Assembly (NCBI GenBank): GCA_026874595.1
Contig: CM049309.1
Span: forward strand, 18,182,576 to 18,246,575
Reading direction: 5' to 3'
Source: Sipunculus nudus
Taxonomy: Eukaryota; Annelida; Sipuncula; Golfingiida; Sipunculidae
DNA length: 64,000 bases
Part shown: piece by piece, positions 23,875-37,471 of the stretch
Layout of the letters: each line of letters begins with the position of its first letter
Numbering within the stretch: the first letter of the stretch is position 1
Program-made: the position numbers and the translations under genes
The notes under the pieces: generated by a model
The model's input: the letters and a program-made list of their open reading frames with translations, nothing else
The model's database searches: none
Told to the model about the DNA's origin: nothing

Positions 23875-26272
23875 ATTGCAAGGCAGCCATATTGAATTTC
23901 AGATGAGAGTACCATTGCGCATTTGATATGTACAAATCTTCAGTGGAAAATACTGTAATTACCACAACTTTTCCATAGATAAATATATGCAAAAGAGGCT
24001 GACTAACTCCTTGCTTGGAAAGCAAGGTCATGCCTGGAAAGAAAGGTCATGGTATAGACACACAGGGAATCCTTTCTTTATGAATATTTATCTGGAATCT
24101 TTTGTTATATCAAACCACTTTTTCATTTAAGCACAAAACACCATTCAAATGAGAATATTAAATAAATATCTGGTTCAAATACTTTATTAAACATTTAATA
24201 GATATGCAAGTTTATAACTTCTATGGCAGGACCCCCCCACACACACACACACCACCACCATCCTTTTAGTTAAGAGACTGAGTGATAAAAAGTTACAGGT
24301 TTATAAATGAGTAAACTGCTATATATGACTTGCATTTCATATACTGAAAATACAAATTATAACAATAATATAGACATAAATATAGAGAACTGCAGTAACT
24401 AGCATCCTCCGGTGTCTACTCCAAAGTTGTACAGCATATCCAGGGTATGGGGTGACACCTCCAGACAAAAACATCTCACAATAACAACTAATCTGGTGTT
24501 AAATGAGCATGTATATTATATCATATTACAAAAAGATCTACTAAACTGTAAGGCTTCTCGCATTACCTGCCACTAACACTGGCACTGGGAAGTGTGTGAG
24601 TGATTAGATTTCGTCAGTGGATAATTCCATTTGTACCCTGGGTCTCCGTGTCCATCATACATCATTTAAGCACTGTTCCTTTCTGATTTGTAGTTTTGAA
24701 TAGCACAGTTCTACCTCATCTGAGGTTCTTCTGACATTCTGCTGGCTTTGGCGAGAGTTGTTCTGTTTTCATCTATGTACACACAAGACACCCAAAACCA
24801 AACACATCTGACCCTCCCTTAATATGCTCCACCTTTATATTCTTTAGCCTCACTTGTCACCTTAATTCAAAGTTTGAATGTTCTAACTAGTTATTTATCT
24901 TGTTCAGTTGACTAATTTTCCCTTAACTATCTAGAAGTATTACTTAGTAATGGTTGAAACTGACTGTTAAATCATGTTTGATGATTGTAAGAAGACCAAC
25001 AACCGATGACTGATGAATAATTGAACATTTTATGTACTTTCAGAATTACAATAAATCTGGTTTATAGAACTTTATACCTAAAATACAGCCCCAGAAAATT
25101 ATGTTTGACTTGTATGTCACACTGACACTTTTCAAACGTCAACGTAATGGCCGAGAATTGACACTTGATTATGGCACGAGGTTCAGTTTTAATGTTGATC
25201 ACTATTTTATGTCCTGTTGTTCTTATTTCTCTGACAAGATTAGAATAATTTTTTTCTGGTTAGTGTGACTTTTTTTAGTGTGACAATAAAATACATAATA
25301 ATTTTGTGATCCATCATGTGAAAATGCAACCAACTGAATCAATTATGAAAGGGAAATGACCAATCATGGATATAATGGATTAACTGGTGCACCACTATTC
25401 TGTTCTGATATATATGCCATTTCATCTAACAGGTTACCACATTATAAGGCATGAATGGATTCATCTGCCCTCTCTCTCTGTTTTCAACTATCTAGTATAT
25501 GTTATTATATGCTTATTCAAACACTACACAGTATCACCACTTTGTGATCCTCAACAGATCTTTTTCACCTCACGAACACCACCTGGCAGCAATGACTGGC
25601 ATTAAGTGGTTGGTTCCACAATTTTTAACCCCCCCCCCCCCCCTCCAAAAAAAATTTTTTTTTTATATCCCAAACTTGTAATAGAAGTTAATTTTTACCT
25701 AATCTATAACAGTATATCAAGCCCTCTGGACTGTATTTAATTTCACTAAACCAAAATATTAGCTCACTGAACCAGACATGTTCAGAAAGTGCAAAATGCA
25801 TGCTGGAACGGTCTATTATAACCAGATATAAGGCCAACATTTTATCCCCTAAAACTAGTTCTGACTGGTGAAACTGATTTTTTTAAAGAAAATTTATTGA
25901 TTAACTTTTCAGAGGACAACACGCTAATGACAGAATTGTTTTGCTAAACAGGTATAGGCACATCATGAAATGATGATGACTGAAATTTTGTTATCTTGGA
26001 CAGGAAAATGACAGTAGATATTTATTTTAATTGAAATTAAAGATCGAATTTTTAAGGTGTAAGGGTCAAAACTGAAAAACATGTTGCCTGAAAAACTATG
26101 TTATAAAATACAAAGGTTCTGGTTTTATAGTTTGAAATTATCAAATGTATGGATACTGATACAACTACAGGGCATGTGTGAATGTGATTTGTGAATGCAT
26201 GTGCTTTACATGCTGCTGTTAGGTCATTGCTGGGGAAAACAAGACTGATATGGCAACACCAAGTAACGCATG

Positions 26273-26526
26273 TAATGGAAATAAACACATATACATGTAG
26301 AACAGTTATAATGGAAATAAACACATATACATGTAGAACAGTTATAATGGAAATAAACACATATACATGTAGAACAGTTATAATGGAAATAAACACATAT
26401 ACATGTAGAACAATTATAATGGAAATAAACACATATACATGTAGAACAGTTATAATGGAAATAAACACATATACATGTAGAACAGTTATAATGGAAATAA
26501 ACACATATACATGTAGAACAGTTATA
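26273..26526. repeat. 36-bp tandem repeat, seven units
   Basis: The unit is TAATGGAAATAAACACATAT followed by ACATGTAGAACAGTTA. It occurs seven times with only one or two base differences. Since 36 is a multiple of three, several frames on both strands stay open (for example repeated MEINTYTCRTVI), but this is a consequence of the period and not evidence of a gene. The near-identity suggests recent amplification. Confidence 0.95.
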
Positions 26527-28768
26527 CCTGTGAAATAAGACCACCTTTGTGACTGCTTAATAGACAGGTGGTCTTGTCAGACAGGTGGTAGTTCACACAG
26601 GGTTCACTGTACATACTGTAAAAGGTTGCTCTTTAAGAACAGCTAAAGAGAAGTGGCTGACAACAGGGGGTGTTCACTTACAACTGGAACATGAACTGGA
26701 CAGAGTTTGTTTTTCTGTGTGTGATTTTGCTGTGTATATTTTACTGTGTGATACAGTCAAATATCATATCATAATTTTCAGATGTCCCTGCATTGATACA
26801 CTGATGATATTTGACCATAAATTAGTGTCTGAGATTAAACTAGCAACCAATAGGATTTGATAAATTTAGTCACAGGCCATGACCTAGTCAGGCAACCCAT
26901 CACTGACCAGAATCACTTAATCCTGAAATCTGATTGGCTAACCTGCTACATGATTATCCAACTGAAGGGGTTGTTTCATTATCCTTTATTCACAAAGAGT
27001 GGAGGAATGGCAGGTCAAATTTTAACACAGTGCAATGATTGAACTCTATTACTATATATATGTATGTATTGAGTCAAGCAATGTAATATGTATTTCATCA
27101 TTAGATAAAATGTTAATACAGGGATGGCTATGTTCACTGTCATGATGCACTAAGTAATACCCTGAAGTCACTCCTGACATCATTAATCAACAAAATGCAA
27201 TCAGGGGAAGAATGGGTGAAGTAGTATAATAATATAACGCATACCTCTGATGTTACAACTACTGCAACTTTAAATATCAAAATGTGACTTTGATGTTGTC
27301 AATACTGCAGGGTTTATACCTCAACAGTGTGATATTAGGATTTCAAAATTCTACCAAAGGAACCTGCAGTTCAAATTTATAGGCCTGACATCAGTTTTAC
27401 ATTCTTGAGAATATGAAACTCTAGCTATGCCTAAAAAGACCTGGTTTGACTAATTCTAGTTATAATCTGAGAATACACAGGAATGGCAAATCATTTATTT
27501 TTATTCACAGGACCAATTACAGTGAAAAATAATATACTCTTCAACTAATTAAAGGCAACCGGAATCTGTTTAATACTCCTCCCAAGGGACCTTTGCCACT
27601 TAATGTTTCTTTCCATTTTGGGTACTGCTATTTATTTCTCTTGCTTTCATCAAGTTTCAAATGGACCCTGGGCTTGTTTAAATCACCTTTACACTATTGC
27701 ACAATTAAAGTAATTGGTTCCTGTTTCCATTTTGTAATTGAATTTTGAAACTGTTAAAAGAGTTTTTAACAAGTACATTTGTAAAAACAATCCAAGGCAA
27801 ATTTGGAAATGTCACACTGTCTGTCATGTGTCCAGAGTTTTCATATTTTAAGACATATAAAGTCAGGTACCTTTCAACAGTTAAACCATTGGCAATCAAT
27901 TATATTTTGCTTTCTATAATTCTGTATGGCACTAGCACATCCACTGATCTTGTGCATACAGCAAATCCTATGATGAAGCTCTTTATATTATAACCCTTAA
28001 CAGGTAGATCTCAAAAACAAATCTTCATTTTATTTACACATAATGTTGAATCAGAATGACCAGATATTTTTTCTTCATTCAATTTACATATATTGCTCAA
28101 TTTTTAATGTCACTGTCAGTTTATTTCTCAGATTTGGCTTTCCTTCAACACAATCACATATGCCTGGCACAAGAGAACACTTTTGAAAGAGGTCTCTGCT
28201 GGATTAACTCTAAAGTCTAAACTTTAGAAGTGTTTAGAAGTTGATATCATATGAAGTCTTAATACCATTAAAATGAAAATTCAATATATAACAGAACCAA
28301 GGCACAAAAAATTTTGCGCCATATCAGCCCTCTGACATCACAACCAGATTACTGGAATGTCAGAGTGCTTTAACATCTAGGTCTGAGGAATGCCTTATAA
28401 GGCTACATGAGGATGCAAATATTGTTGTCATTTCTGACAATGCCTCATTGCCTACAGATTCACTGTCAATTGACAGCTAACTTGTACATATATGGGAAAT
28501 GTGTCGTTACCATAGAGACAGGGTTTCAGTTTTGGTTTTGAGTTCACATGTATTCTCTTGCATTGATGCATCATTTGTAGCATAATGTTAAGTGTCTTGG
28601 CTGTTTACAACAATATGAATGCAACATGATGGAAGTCCACTGCCATGCATTCCTCAATACGGCTTTATCATGACTCAAGTAGGATAACCAGCCCAATAAT
28701 CATTGCCTACAGCGTCGGGTTGTCAAGGCTAAAAAAGTTCAGTTAGTAAGGACAAAATAAAAAAAAAA

Positions 28769-29071
28769 GGTATGGTTCTCAGGCAGTTTTTTATATAAAT
28801 CAATGCGGGCGGGCGTTTTTTTTATTTTTATTTTTTTGGCATGTTTCAATAAAATTGTAAAATGATAAGGGAAAAGCATGATAATAACAGATTTATTTTG
28901 CTAAACAAGTAAAAGTACTACATAACAAAGGAAAGTGTATGATTTTATCTTCTTAAAAGAAATGTCTGAGCAGCTTTTAGCTCAAAATTGGTAACTAACT
29001 TTGGAAAATCAAAATAAAAATTTTTTATGCGGGGGTTTAAAATTGATGCGGGCCATGCTGAGAACCATACC
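28769..29071. mobile_element. small MITE with GGTATGGTTCTCAG ends
   Basis: The terminal inverted repeat GGTATGGTTCTCAG at the left matches CTGAGAACCATACC at the right; both are flanked outward by A/T runs. It is 303 bp long. A related copy lies at 31776-32003. No target duplication can be defined because of the A/T runs. Confidence 0.7.
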
Positions 29072-30059
29072 TTTTATTTTTTTTGGCCTAATACCATAAT
29101 ATTTTTCTATAAATTTTATGAATACATGACGACAGGCCATTTTGTTAAGATTATTTCAAGTGCTCATTGAAGTATGTATATGAAATTATACAGGTTGACA
29201 GAAAGTTACCCTTTATTTAATAAAATGTTCAAGCTAGACCAAGCCAACTAACCTATAATCCAAGTCCAACATTATTTTACTACCCTAAGGCCATTCTTAT
29301 TTAATTTTTTGTTTCTCAGACCCGCCGACTGTAAGTTGTGACAATTTGGAAAATAAATATAACAGTGTCCCTGTCGTTATTTTTTTTTACGCTGTTATAA
29401 AATGTGTCCATGAGTCGTAATACAAATCCCCTAAAAATGTAAACTCGCAGTCACCTCCTACAAAATGCGACCTACATAGCCGAGTTGGTCATTTTTTAAG
29501 TCACAGCATTTGCTGTGCCCATGGTTAGTGAAACATTTCCCTTGTCTTTCTTATGATCATCAAAAATCTGAGGATCTGCAGAGATAAAGATTTTCGTCAA
29601 AGATCTTCCTCAAGTTAAACCATTCAAATGTTCTCCTTCCCACTTTCACGTTTCATCACAATCTTACCTGATTTCAGTTTTATGTATTAAACAGTGTTCT
29701 ACTTGTAATGATTGACTGCTTACGTTCGAAAACATTAAAGGTGCAGACTGTAATATATTATATCAGCATGGATTGTAATATTTTTCTCAAGGTGTCCAAA
29801 ATTTCTGGCTTTTTAATGGTTCTGCCGAGCTCAGTTTCAGATACAACCTCCACGCAGGGTCAGGAACTATTGTGACATTCTTGACAACGCGTGGAAAATC
29901 CTCTGTAGACAAGGAATCCTTAAGCCGAAGGCAGAAAAAGCAGACTTATTTAAATTTCTTCTTTAAATTGGCTGCTAACATGTGACTATGAGGTTGTGAT
30001 TATGGAAATTCTGGATGAAATCAGCTACTTTCGGTAATCTGGACAACATGAAATCACAT

Positions 30060-30330
30060 GAATGAAACTAAACGCGCATGCGCATAGTATACTAGGAATC
30101 TCTGATTGGCTCTCTTTCTAGGGCTGCTGGGCGGGGTCTCTTTCCGCCAATTGCGCTTGAAGCCCTGACAGGTCGTCATATGCAAATAAAGTCTCAACTC
30201 TAAATCAAATACTCGCACTAAACGCACTAGGCACCTGTGCAGTGATTACAGAGTGGCAAATACCACATTATATACTGCTACGACGTTATACCGCTATTTT
30301 AAGGGCTCCGAAGCGTTTATCAAGTGACAG
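30060..30330. promoter_or_regulatory. promoter-like block with NRF1, CCAAT, GC-box and octamer motifs
   Basis: CGCGCATGCGCA at 30073-30084 is an exact NRF1 palindrome. An inverted CCAAT (ATTGG) is at 30105-30109, GGGCGGGG at 30129-30136, the E2F-like TTTCCGCCAA at 30141-30150 and the octamer ATGCAAAT at 30180-30187. A TATA-like ATTATATA lies at about 30266. The cluster is compact and CpG-rich within an AT-rich intron. No gene starting here was recognised on either strand, so it may drive a non-coding or alternative transcript. Confidence 0.5.
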
Positions 30331-30392
30331 ATGTGTGAACCTTGTTGCAAAACATTCTTAAATGATGTTCATCATATATACTTATCAGTATA

Positions 30393-30911
30393 TATGTCAA
30401 GGCCCAGATCCCAATCTGGACCAATCAGTGATTGGTCCAGACCAGATCCCGATCGGGATTTAGTCCGGCCTAAACCCCGATCGGGGTTTAGGCCAGACCA
30501 AATCCTGATCGGGATCTGGTCTGGACCAAACGCTGATTGGTCCAGACCAATCGGGTATTGGTCCAGACCAAATCTCGATCAGGATCTGGGCTGGACCGAT
30601 TCCCTATTGGTCCAGATCAAATCCCGATCTGGATTCAGTCTGGCCTAAACCCCAATTGGGATCTAGTCTGGACCAGTTCCTGATTGAGATTCCATGGCAG
30701 ACTTAAGCAGGCTTTTGGTGTAAACATTATATTTCACAAGGATAAGACATGAAAATAATAAACCAAGTTGTGTGAAAAAATTTATTTTATATATATTAAT
30801 TTATGTTATAAAAACATCAATATATACGTATATAGTGTTGAAAATGTTGATAAAAGGAGTTATAAATTGTTGGTTTTCATTGGTCCAGATCAGGATCTGG
30901 GCCTTGACATA
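30393..30911. mobile_element. family A palindromic MITE, TA target duplication
   Basis: The ends are TATGTCAAGGCCCAGATCC and CAGGATCTGGGCCTTGACATA, flanked by TA on both sides (30391-30392 and 30912-30913). The left arm is an array of modules such as GATCGGGATCTGGTCTGGACC in both orientations; the right arm is much shorter. A 519-bp element with no coding capacity. Termini and TA duplication suggest a Tc1/mariner-type mobiliser (inference). Confidence 0.85.
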
Positions 30912-30949
30912 TACTTACATTTGATATATTTGTTTATATTAGCTTGATT

Positions 30950-30971
30950 CCCCCCCCCCCCCCCCCCCCCT
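30950..30971. repeat. poly-C run
   Basis: About 22 consecutive C lie just after the family A MITE. Similar C runs occur at about 4180, 11680 and 25630, and G runs at 13249 and 48144. Confidence 0.9.
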
Positions 30972-31775
30972 TTGAATTGTTTACATTTCTGAGGGGTAAA
31001 GTTTTACTTCATTTGATATATTTGATTAAATTTCTGATGGGTATATTTTTACCATATTTGATATATTGATTTTTTTTTTACTTTGTGTTTTTGAAGGTAT
31101 TTTATTTCAATGACTGACAACAGATAGATCTTATCTTAAAGATGATTTCAGTGATATTTTAAATAAAAAAGGGTGACCCTGATGAACCTTGAATTTGCTT
31201 AAATGTGCGTTTGTGTTTCAATTGCATATTTCATGTATATTTTTTATTTGCTTGAACTTTCCTTTATTTGTTGTAAGCTTGGTATTTCCACTGACCATAT
31301 AATATACTTTAAAATTAAAAGTTAATTTTGCGACCAGTCTCCTGTACAGGTCATTTAAAACATTCCAGCTGTTTTAGTAAGAAAGTGGACTGATTGGTTT
31401 TTCAATAAATGTTAATTTAGTGATGATTAATTTATTAATTATTAATTTAAAATGATAAAAAATTATTTAAAAAGTAAAAAAATCATGACTTTTTTAGAAA
31501 AGTTGATTTTTTACCAGCCCTTCAAGAAAGTATTGAGGATATCCTGCAGATACTGAAAATACTTTAGTGCACTTGACATTGAAGAAGGGCACATATAGTT
31601 CCTATATATTCATTTCATCATTTGTAAAATTGATAAGGAAAAAATGGCGCTTTTCATTTTTTAAATTCTGAATAATATTTATTTTTATTTTCCCTCCTCC
31701 TGCCCACCACTTTTCACTTCTTCGTCCAAGAAAATATTTATTAATTATGTAAGGCCTATGGCTAAAAAAAAGAAA

Positions 31776-32003
31776 TCAGGCAGGCATTTTTTTTTTACCT
31801 TCTTTTGTATGTTTCAATAAAAATGTCATATGATCAGGGAAAAGCATGATAATAGCAGGTTTTTGCTAAACAGGTAAAAAGCAATACATAACGAAGGAAA
31901 TCTTATCAAAATTGTATTTTATCTTCTTGAAAGATGTAAAAAAATATCAAAATTTTTTATGCAGGGGTTAAAATTGATGTGGGCGGTGCCTGAGAACAAT
32001 ACC
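31776..32003. mobile_element. second, 5'-eroded copy of the GGTATGG MITE
   Basis: It shares GTTTCAATAAAA, GGGAAAAGCATGATAATA and TTTTATGC-GGGG with 28769-29071 in the same order and ends TGCCTGAGAACAATACC. The left terminal repeat is reduced to CAGGCAGGC. Confidence 0.65.
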
Positions 32004-32584
32004 TGTCTAACCAGAAAGCTGCTTTTTTGGCTATTTTATCAAGAAACAGATGACAATGTATTAGAATTAAAAGGTACACATCCTATGAGCCATTGATACT
32101 ATCAATGGCAACTGTTTCTTTTAATAATATATCACACATATATAGCTGATCTCAACCATGGCTTTCCTTCATGTCTCTATATGGGTACTTTCACACTAAA
32201 AGGTTGGATATGATTAATTGTTAAACAATGGTTCACAGGTAAGTTTTGTGGCTGAAAATATGATACATTTTATCATATTTGTAAAGGCCACACCAGCCTC
32301 TATAAACACAGAAAATTTTATAAGTCTAAGCCAATTTTTAAAGAAGTTCTGGTCATTTAAGTGTAATTTTCACCAAATTTTGGAGTCTCACTCACAAAAA
32401 TGGAAGAATTAAATGTAAATATGACTGAAATTTGTTTACCAGAACAGAAATATTCTAATCACAGCACATACTGTAACATGTAAACTACCAGTGCTCCAAG
32501 TTTCATGACTTTCATAGTGGTGGTTTAAATTATCCAATCAATATCATTCTGTATAATAATTGGTTAAAAAATTTTGCTGGGACC

Positions 32585-34237
32585 TGTCCTCCCCAGTACA
32601 TTGCATCCTCTCAAGAAATGTAATTCTCATGTTGCAAAACAAAATCCTGCTTTAAACAGCCAGTATTATATCTAATCATGTTTTGGTAACTATGGGGTGG
32701 GTATGTGTGTTCTGACCCAGATGATTTGGCACTTGTTTTACCTGGTATATGCCTGTTAAAAAAATTGTCCTCTCCAGTACATACATAAAAAATTCACTTT
32801 AATGAAGAAATTAAAAGCCTATTTTAGTTTATATGTAACAGGTAGCTAGGAAGATAAATTCTCTGGTGTTTGCATTGCAACCCATCAAAAATTTTGTGGT
32901 CAGTTTAGCAATGAGAGTATCTGTTAAAATGTCCTCTCCAGTACAATTATTTTTAACATGAGGCAGGCTGGAGGAATACTTCTCCAAGTAAGCTTAATAT
33001 TTACTTAAAGTTTGTCCTAGGGATAAATATAAATAGACTGACTGGTTTAGGGAAGTATTTTGGCTCATTATATAAATAAATTATCATGTAACTCCATTTA
33101 CTGTCAGTGCTCATGTTTAGATTGATGAATCTTCATTGATAAATTCATGATAAAGCCTTTCTTGTACATGTTCCTTCTTTGTACAGAAGTGAGTAGCAGA
33201 CAAAAAACATACCTGCAATAACTGCATGAAAATTGTGACAGTAGCAGACTTTAATTTTGTAATACTTAAATGTACTGGAGAGGACATTTTTTTAACACGG
33301 GATAAAAGTGTCAAATGTACAACCCTTCAGTCTTTCAGATTTGCACGGAAGTTCTTGAAGCTTTCAGTCACTGTGGATACCTAACCTGCTTACTTTTAAT
33401 TTTAATAAATACCATGTAGTTTACTATATAGACCCCATCATCTATTACTTTGGTAATTATAAGAAATGTGTAATTGTATCTGTTTTTAACCAGAACCACA
33501 TACATGTTAAGCTTCTTTACCAAATAAGACCAGTAGAAATAGTCAATCTGCCCAAATTTTCATTTTTACCAAAATCTAACATTTCATTATCTGGATCATT
33601 CACTCTTTTCATGTCTCCTATTTTATGTACAGTGCCATAATGATGATTGCTGACATTTCAACCCAAATTGTTTTAGCCAAAGATAATTCTTATGAAAATA
33701 CCAGTGCTTTCTGTTCCCTTGCCATCTCATCAGCCATGAATACATTACTTCATGAGAGAAACCAATCAAATTTGCCAATACTTTTGCCTCAAGAGAAGGT
33801 CACCAACTTGTGAAACCAAACAGCTTTTGAAACTATGGTCTCCCAGTTTGCTGGTACACATTTTAAATGACACAGTTATCAGTGTTGGGCCAGGGGTGGT
33901 GAGGGTGGAGGCATCATGTGAAATTGTTCTTTGACAATGTGCTTTTCTTTCCCCCCCAATTTACCAAGTCTCACAGCAAGGCCTATGAAAACAATGATAT
34001 CAACATTGTCCTCTTGTAAAAGTTTAATTTTCTGGTTCCAATTAATCTAAGTCTCAGAAAAGTTGTATTTTTATGTTTTAAGTTCAATGGAAATATCCTC
34101 ACAAGTAAAAAGCCATAAGCAACTGAAATGTCCATTTCCACAACTGTTGTGTCACAATGTAAAGTACAACTAGCAGGACCCATATCTGAAGTTATCATAT
34201 AATACAAAAATGTATGTCCCAAAATTTGAATAAATTA

Positions 34238-34295
<58 letters not shown>

Positions 34296-34886
34296 ATATT
34301 TTCCCCAGGTCTACAATAAACATTTTGTTTATATTACATTCAGATGAGCTATGTTGTCTATGAACCAACTGTTTAATGTATGCTGTAAAATAAGTTGAGA
34401 GATGTTAATATTTAAAGTAAATGTGTTGGAAATAAAACATGAGTGCAAAAAAAAACAAATTATATTTGCATTAGGGATTGTGAACAAAACTGCTTCTGAA
34501 CAAAATTCATATAAATTTTGTGAAATATTTCATTTTCAAGAGGACCGTTTCTACAAATTTTTGTTTCAAATGATTTCTGGAATATAATTTTTTTCAACAA
34601 AACAAAAGATACAAGCCATCCAATATTTGATATCTTGCATTTAATATCATGGAGTCATAACTGACTTACATTATACTTAATAACTGAAACTTTGGTAAGT
34701 CTATTTTGTGCTCCTTTAATCACAAGATCAAAATAGTTGCAGATGAACTTGCCTCTAGAAAATGAGGTGGACACTGATTCATTTTATGTTCAAGAGGTCC
34801 ATGAACAATATAAGAGAGAGAGGGAACAAAAACATTCCAATGAATTCTTCCACAGTGCATGTTAAAATAATGTCCTCTCCAGTACA
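32585..34886. repeat. five copies of TGTCCTCTCCAGTACA
   Basis: Copies start at 32585 (one C for T), 32766, 32930 and 34871 on the plus strand, and one lies reversed at 33271-33286. Each is preceded, at the same side of the motif, by GTTAAAA-like text. The first three are 164-181 bp apart and the sequence between them is otherwise hardly alike. The fourth and fifth form an inverted pair 1.6 kb apart. I know of no element with this motif. Confidence 0.75.
34242..34293. repeat. (TA)n microsatellite
   Basis: About 26 TA dinucleotides in an unbroken run in intron 2. Confidence 0.98.
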
Positions 34887-35536
34887 AATGTCGGTAAAAA
34901 CTGTTATCATATAAATCAAGTGACCACCGACTAAGGCATCAACATATTTCCTGATTTCTTTAACTCTGTACAGCTGAAAAACTTCTCTCACCATTTCCGT
35001 TACTGATTGAGCAGAGCAGAATCAGAATAAAGACTGAGAGCATACTTCCTTTAATCATAATTAAAATGCATTGTTAAATTTTTTTATAAAAATATGAAAA
35101 TTTCATATAAAAACAAATGTGATTGCAGATTTTTTTTACCATGCACTTAGGGCATGATCAAATACATCAGATAAAGACATTAGAACAGACCAATGAGCAA
35201 AAATTTAAATTATGTTGAGCTGTGAAGAGAAAAAGATTATTGTAAAAATATTGGATGTTTGAATTACTGAATTCAAGGTAACTTTCATTAGTTCACAGGT
35301 AAAATGGTATACTAAACAGTTTCCTTTGGCTAAGATATATACCTTTTCAGGAGTAAACTTAATTTTGCTCAGTTAGGTATTCAGTTTTTACTCCCCAGTG
35401 AGACTAATCACTCAACCTTTTGTGTAAAAGTGCCCATATATACTGGCACATCACATTTACTCAAAGCAGAAGTGGTTAAATTAAGTTTGTTGATAAACTC
35501 CTGGCATTAATAAAGTGCCTGATTGTTGATGATGGA

Positions 35537-35815
35537 TATGTCAAGGCCCAGATGGCGATCTGGACGGATCTTAGATCTGCCCAGCCCAAATTGCGATCGC
35601 ATTTCAGGCCAGCCCAAACTGCGATCGTAATACAGGGTGGCCAGATCTTAGATCCGTCCAGCCTAGATTGGGATCGCAGTTTAGTCTGGCCCAGACTGCG
35701 ATCCTGTCTTTCTTGCTTCAGGATCGCAATCTGGTCTGGACAGATCTAAGATCAGTCCAGCCAAGATTGCGATCTTAAACTTTACCAGCCCATATTGCGA
35801 TCCATGCTTTTACGA
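35537..35815. mobile_element. family F: one arm of a palindromic MITE
   Basis: It starts TATGTCAAGGCCCAGATGG, the same terminus as family A, then carries a different module set (GACTGCGATC, CAGATTGCGATC, GGATCTTAGATCTG) in alternating orientation. No right terminus was found within several kb, so this is a solo arm. Confidence 0.6.
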
Positions 35816-35975
35816 TCACAGGAGTGAAACATTGGTTGTTTTACCAACTCATTTGGTATTGCATTGTACCATTTTCCCATAATAAATACAATTATACTAC
35901 AGAAAGGCAATTTTCACTCCTTCATATCACAGGAGTGAAACATGGGATTTTTCACCAACTCATTTAGTATTGCAT
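35816..35975. repeat. direct repeat pair, 112 bp apart
   Basis: TCACAGGAGTGAAACAT followed by TTTT-ACCAACTCATTT and GTATTGCAT occurs at about 35816 and 35928. Function unknown; it may belong to the decayed family F element. Confidence 0.6.
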
Positions 35976-37471
35976 GGTTGTTGAAAAAAAGATAACAAGG
36001 AACCCATGGGTTTTATATGCTCACAAAATATGATTTGGAAGAGGAGGTAGGCACAGATTCACTAAGAAATCCTACCTCAAATGATGATACATCAATAATA
36101 TTTCTTTCACAAATACACTAGTTACAGATAGTTAGGAAACAGGAACATACTCTGGGACCATCCATTTATAATCTCAGCAACCACAATATTTTCATATTTT
36201 GATTTTTAATGTGACCTATGTGATCTCCTGATCAAAACACAAAAGACAATAATATTAAGAGAAAAACATGCACGGACAACAGTGCTGCAACGTCATATGC
36301 CTATTAGACCTGTGACAGCATGTACCCAGGCTCTGTGCGCATGCCCAGCAAAGTCAAGTGCACTTGTTGTAATAACTGCAATGGCTATTTAATACACCAG
36401 CATAAAGCGAACCATTACAGCTAAACAGTTTATTGATCTTATAAGCTCCACCTACGAGGCGCCTCAGTTCTCTCATGTGGTGGTGGCCATATTGTACTGC
36501 ACAATGAATCAATGCCTGCGAAAACAAAACAGTTGTACACTGGTCCCAGCATGTCCAGGCTTCATTATACACTTCCATTTATCCTGCTATCCCAGCACCC
36601 CTGAGTATGGAATATGATAGCCTTTTCAGGAGTCTCATGTTTGCTACCCACATCCAAACAGACCTTCTCAATATCTTGTCTACACAGGTTTGCTTACAAC
36701 TTTTTAAGCTGGTGTTGTTTGGTTCCTGTCGCCTGTGTGGTCTTGCCAATAATTTGAAAGCAAAATAACTAAGTGGTGGAAACAGACTCTCTGCACGCCT
36801 GTCAAATTTACATCTCAGATAACATAAATCTAATATTCTCACATAATTCAACACATTTCAAGTCAATGTTAACAATCTGTACATTAAATGACATAACTTT
36901 ACACTTCTGTGCTTTCCTCCAGAACCCTGGTGAGCAAATAAAGAACAAGCCTGGGCTAATCTCCACCACTACCACAGATCACCAAGACATGGCATTAATT
37001 TTATAAATTAACTTAAGTTATCTGCTATTAAAACCTATCTAAAGTTTATCTGCTACCTGAACCTGAAAAAGAAATTTACTTATAAACAGACAATTAAGAA
37101 TAAGATTATAATCTCATGAGTTGGCTGATTTTCTTAAAGGCTATGTGTTTTAACCTATATCCAACATATTTGTAAGAGATAATATTGAACTTGCAGAGGG
37201 ATGTAATGATAAGCCAGTATAAAAACTGTAACAATTGAGATTTGCTCTACTCTTTTTATTTATTTTTTAAATTTTAATACTTTATTATTATGATTATTAA
37301 TTTTTTTTATGTTGAAACATAATCCTGAGACTTTGATATGAACAGTAAATTGGCATTTTAATTCACTCAGTAAAGAACTGAACATCCCACACTGATATAT
37401 TAACACAAACCAAGCTTGATTAATTGAAGACACTAATTACAAACATGCAAAATGGCCAAATGTATACCTAC

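Larger units (their letters stand above)
20779..37471 (-). other. NCOA6: NCOA6 intron 2
   Basis: This 16.7-kb phase 1 intron starts GTAGGT and ends TTTTGAAG. It holds a hAT MITE, a 36-bp satellite, two copies of a small GGTATGG-ended MITE, a TA-flanked palindromic MITE, a promoter-like block near 30.1 kb, a (TA)n run and the five-copy motif cluster at 32.6-34.9 kb. I saw no additional coding exon in it. Confidence 0.75.

Noticed and set aside
26273..26526. CRISPR array
   Set aside because: The 36-bp units are head to tail with no spacers, and the genome is eukaryotic.
26191..26544. Three overlapping long frames with 12-residue repeats
   Set aside because: They result from a 36-bp DNA repeat whose length is a multiple of three.
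36354..36854. Two consecutive minus-strand frames in the same phase separated by one stop, about 500 bp
   Set aside because: No recognisable domain, no splice sites in the right place and no relation to NCOA6; probably chance.
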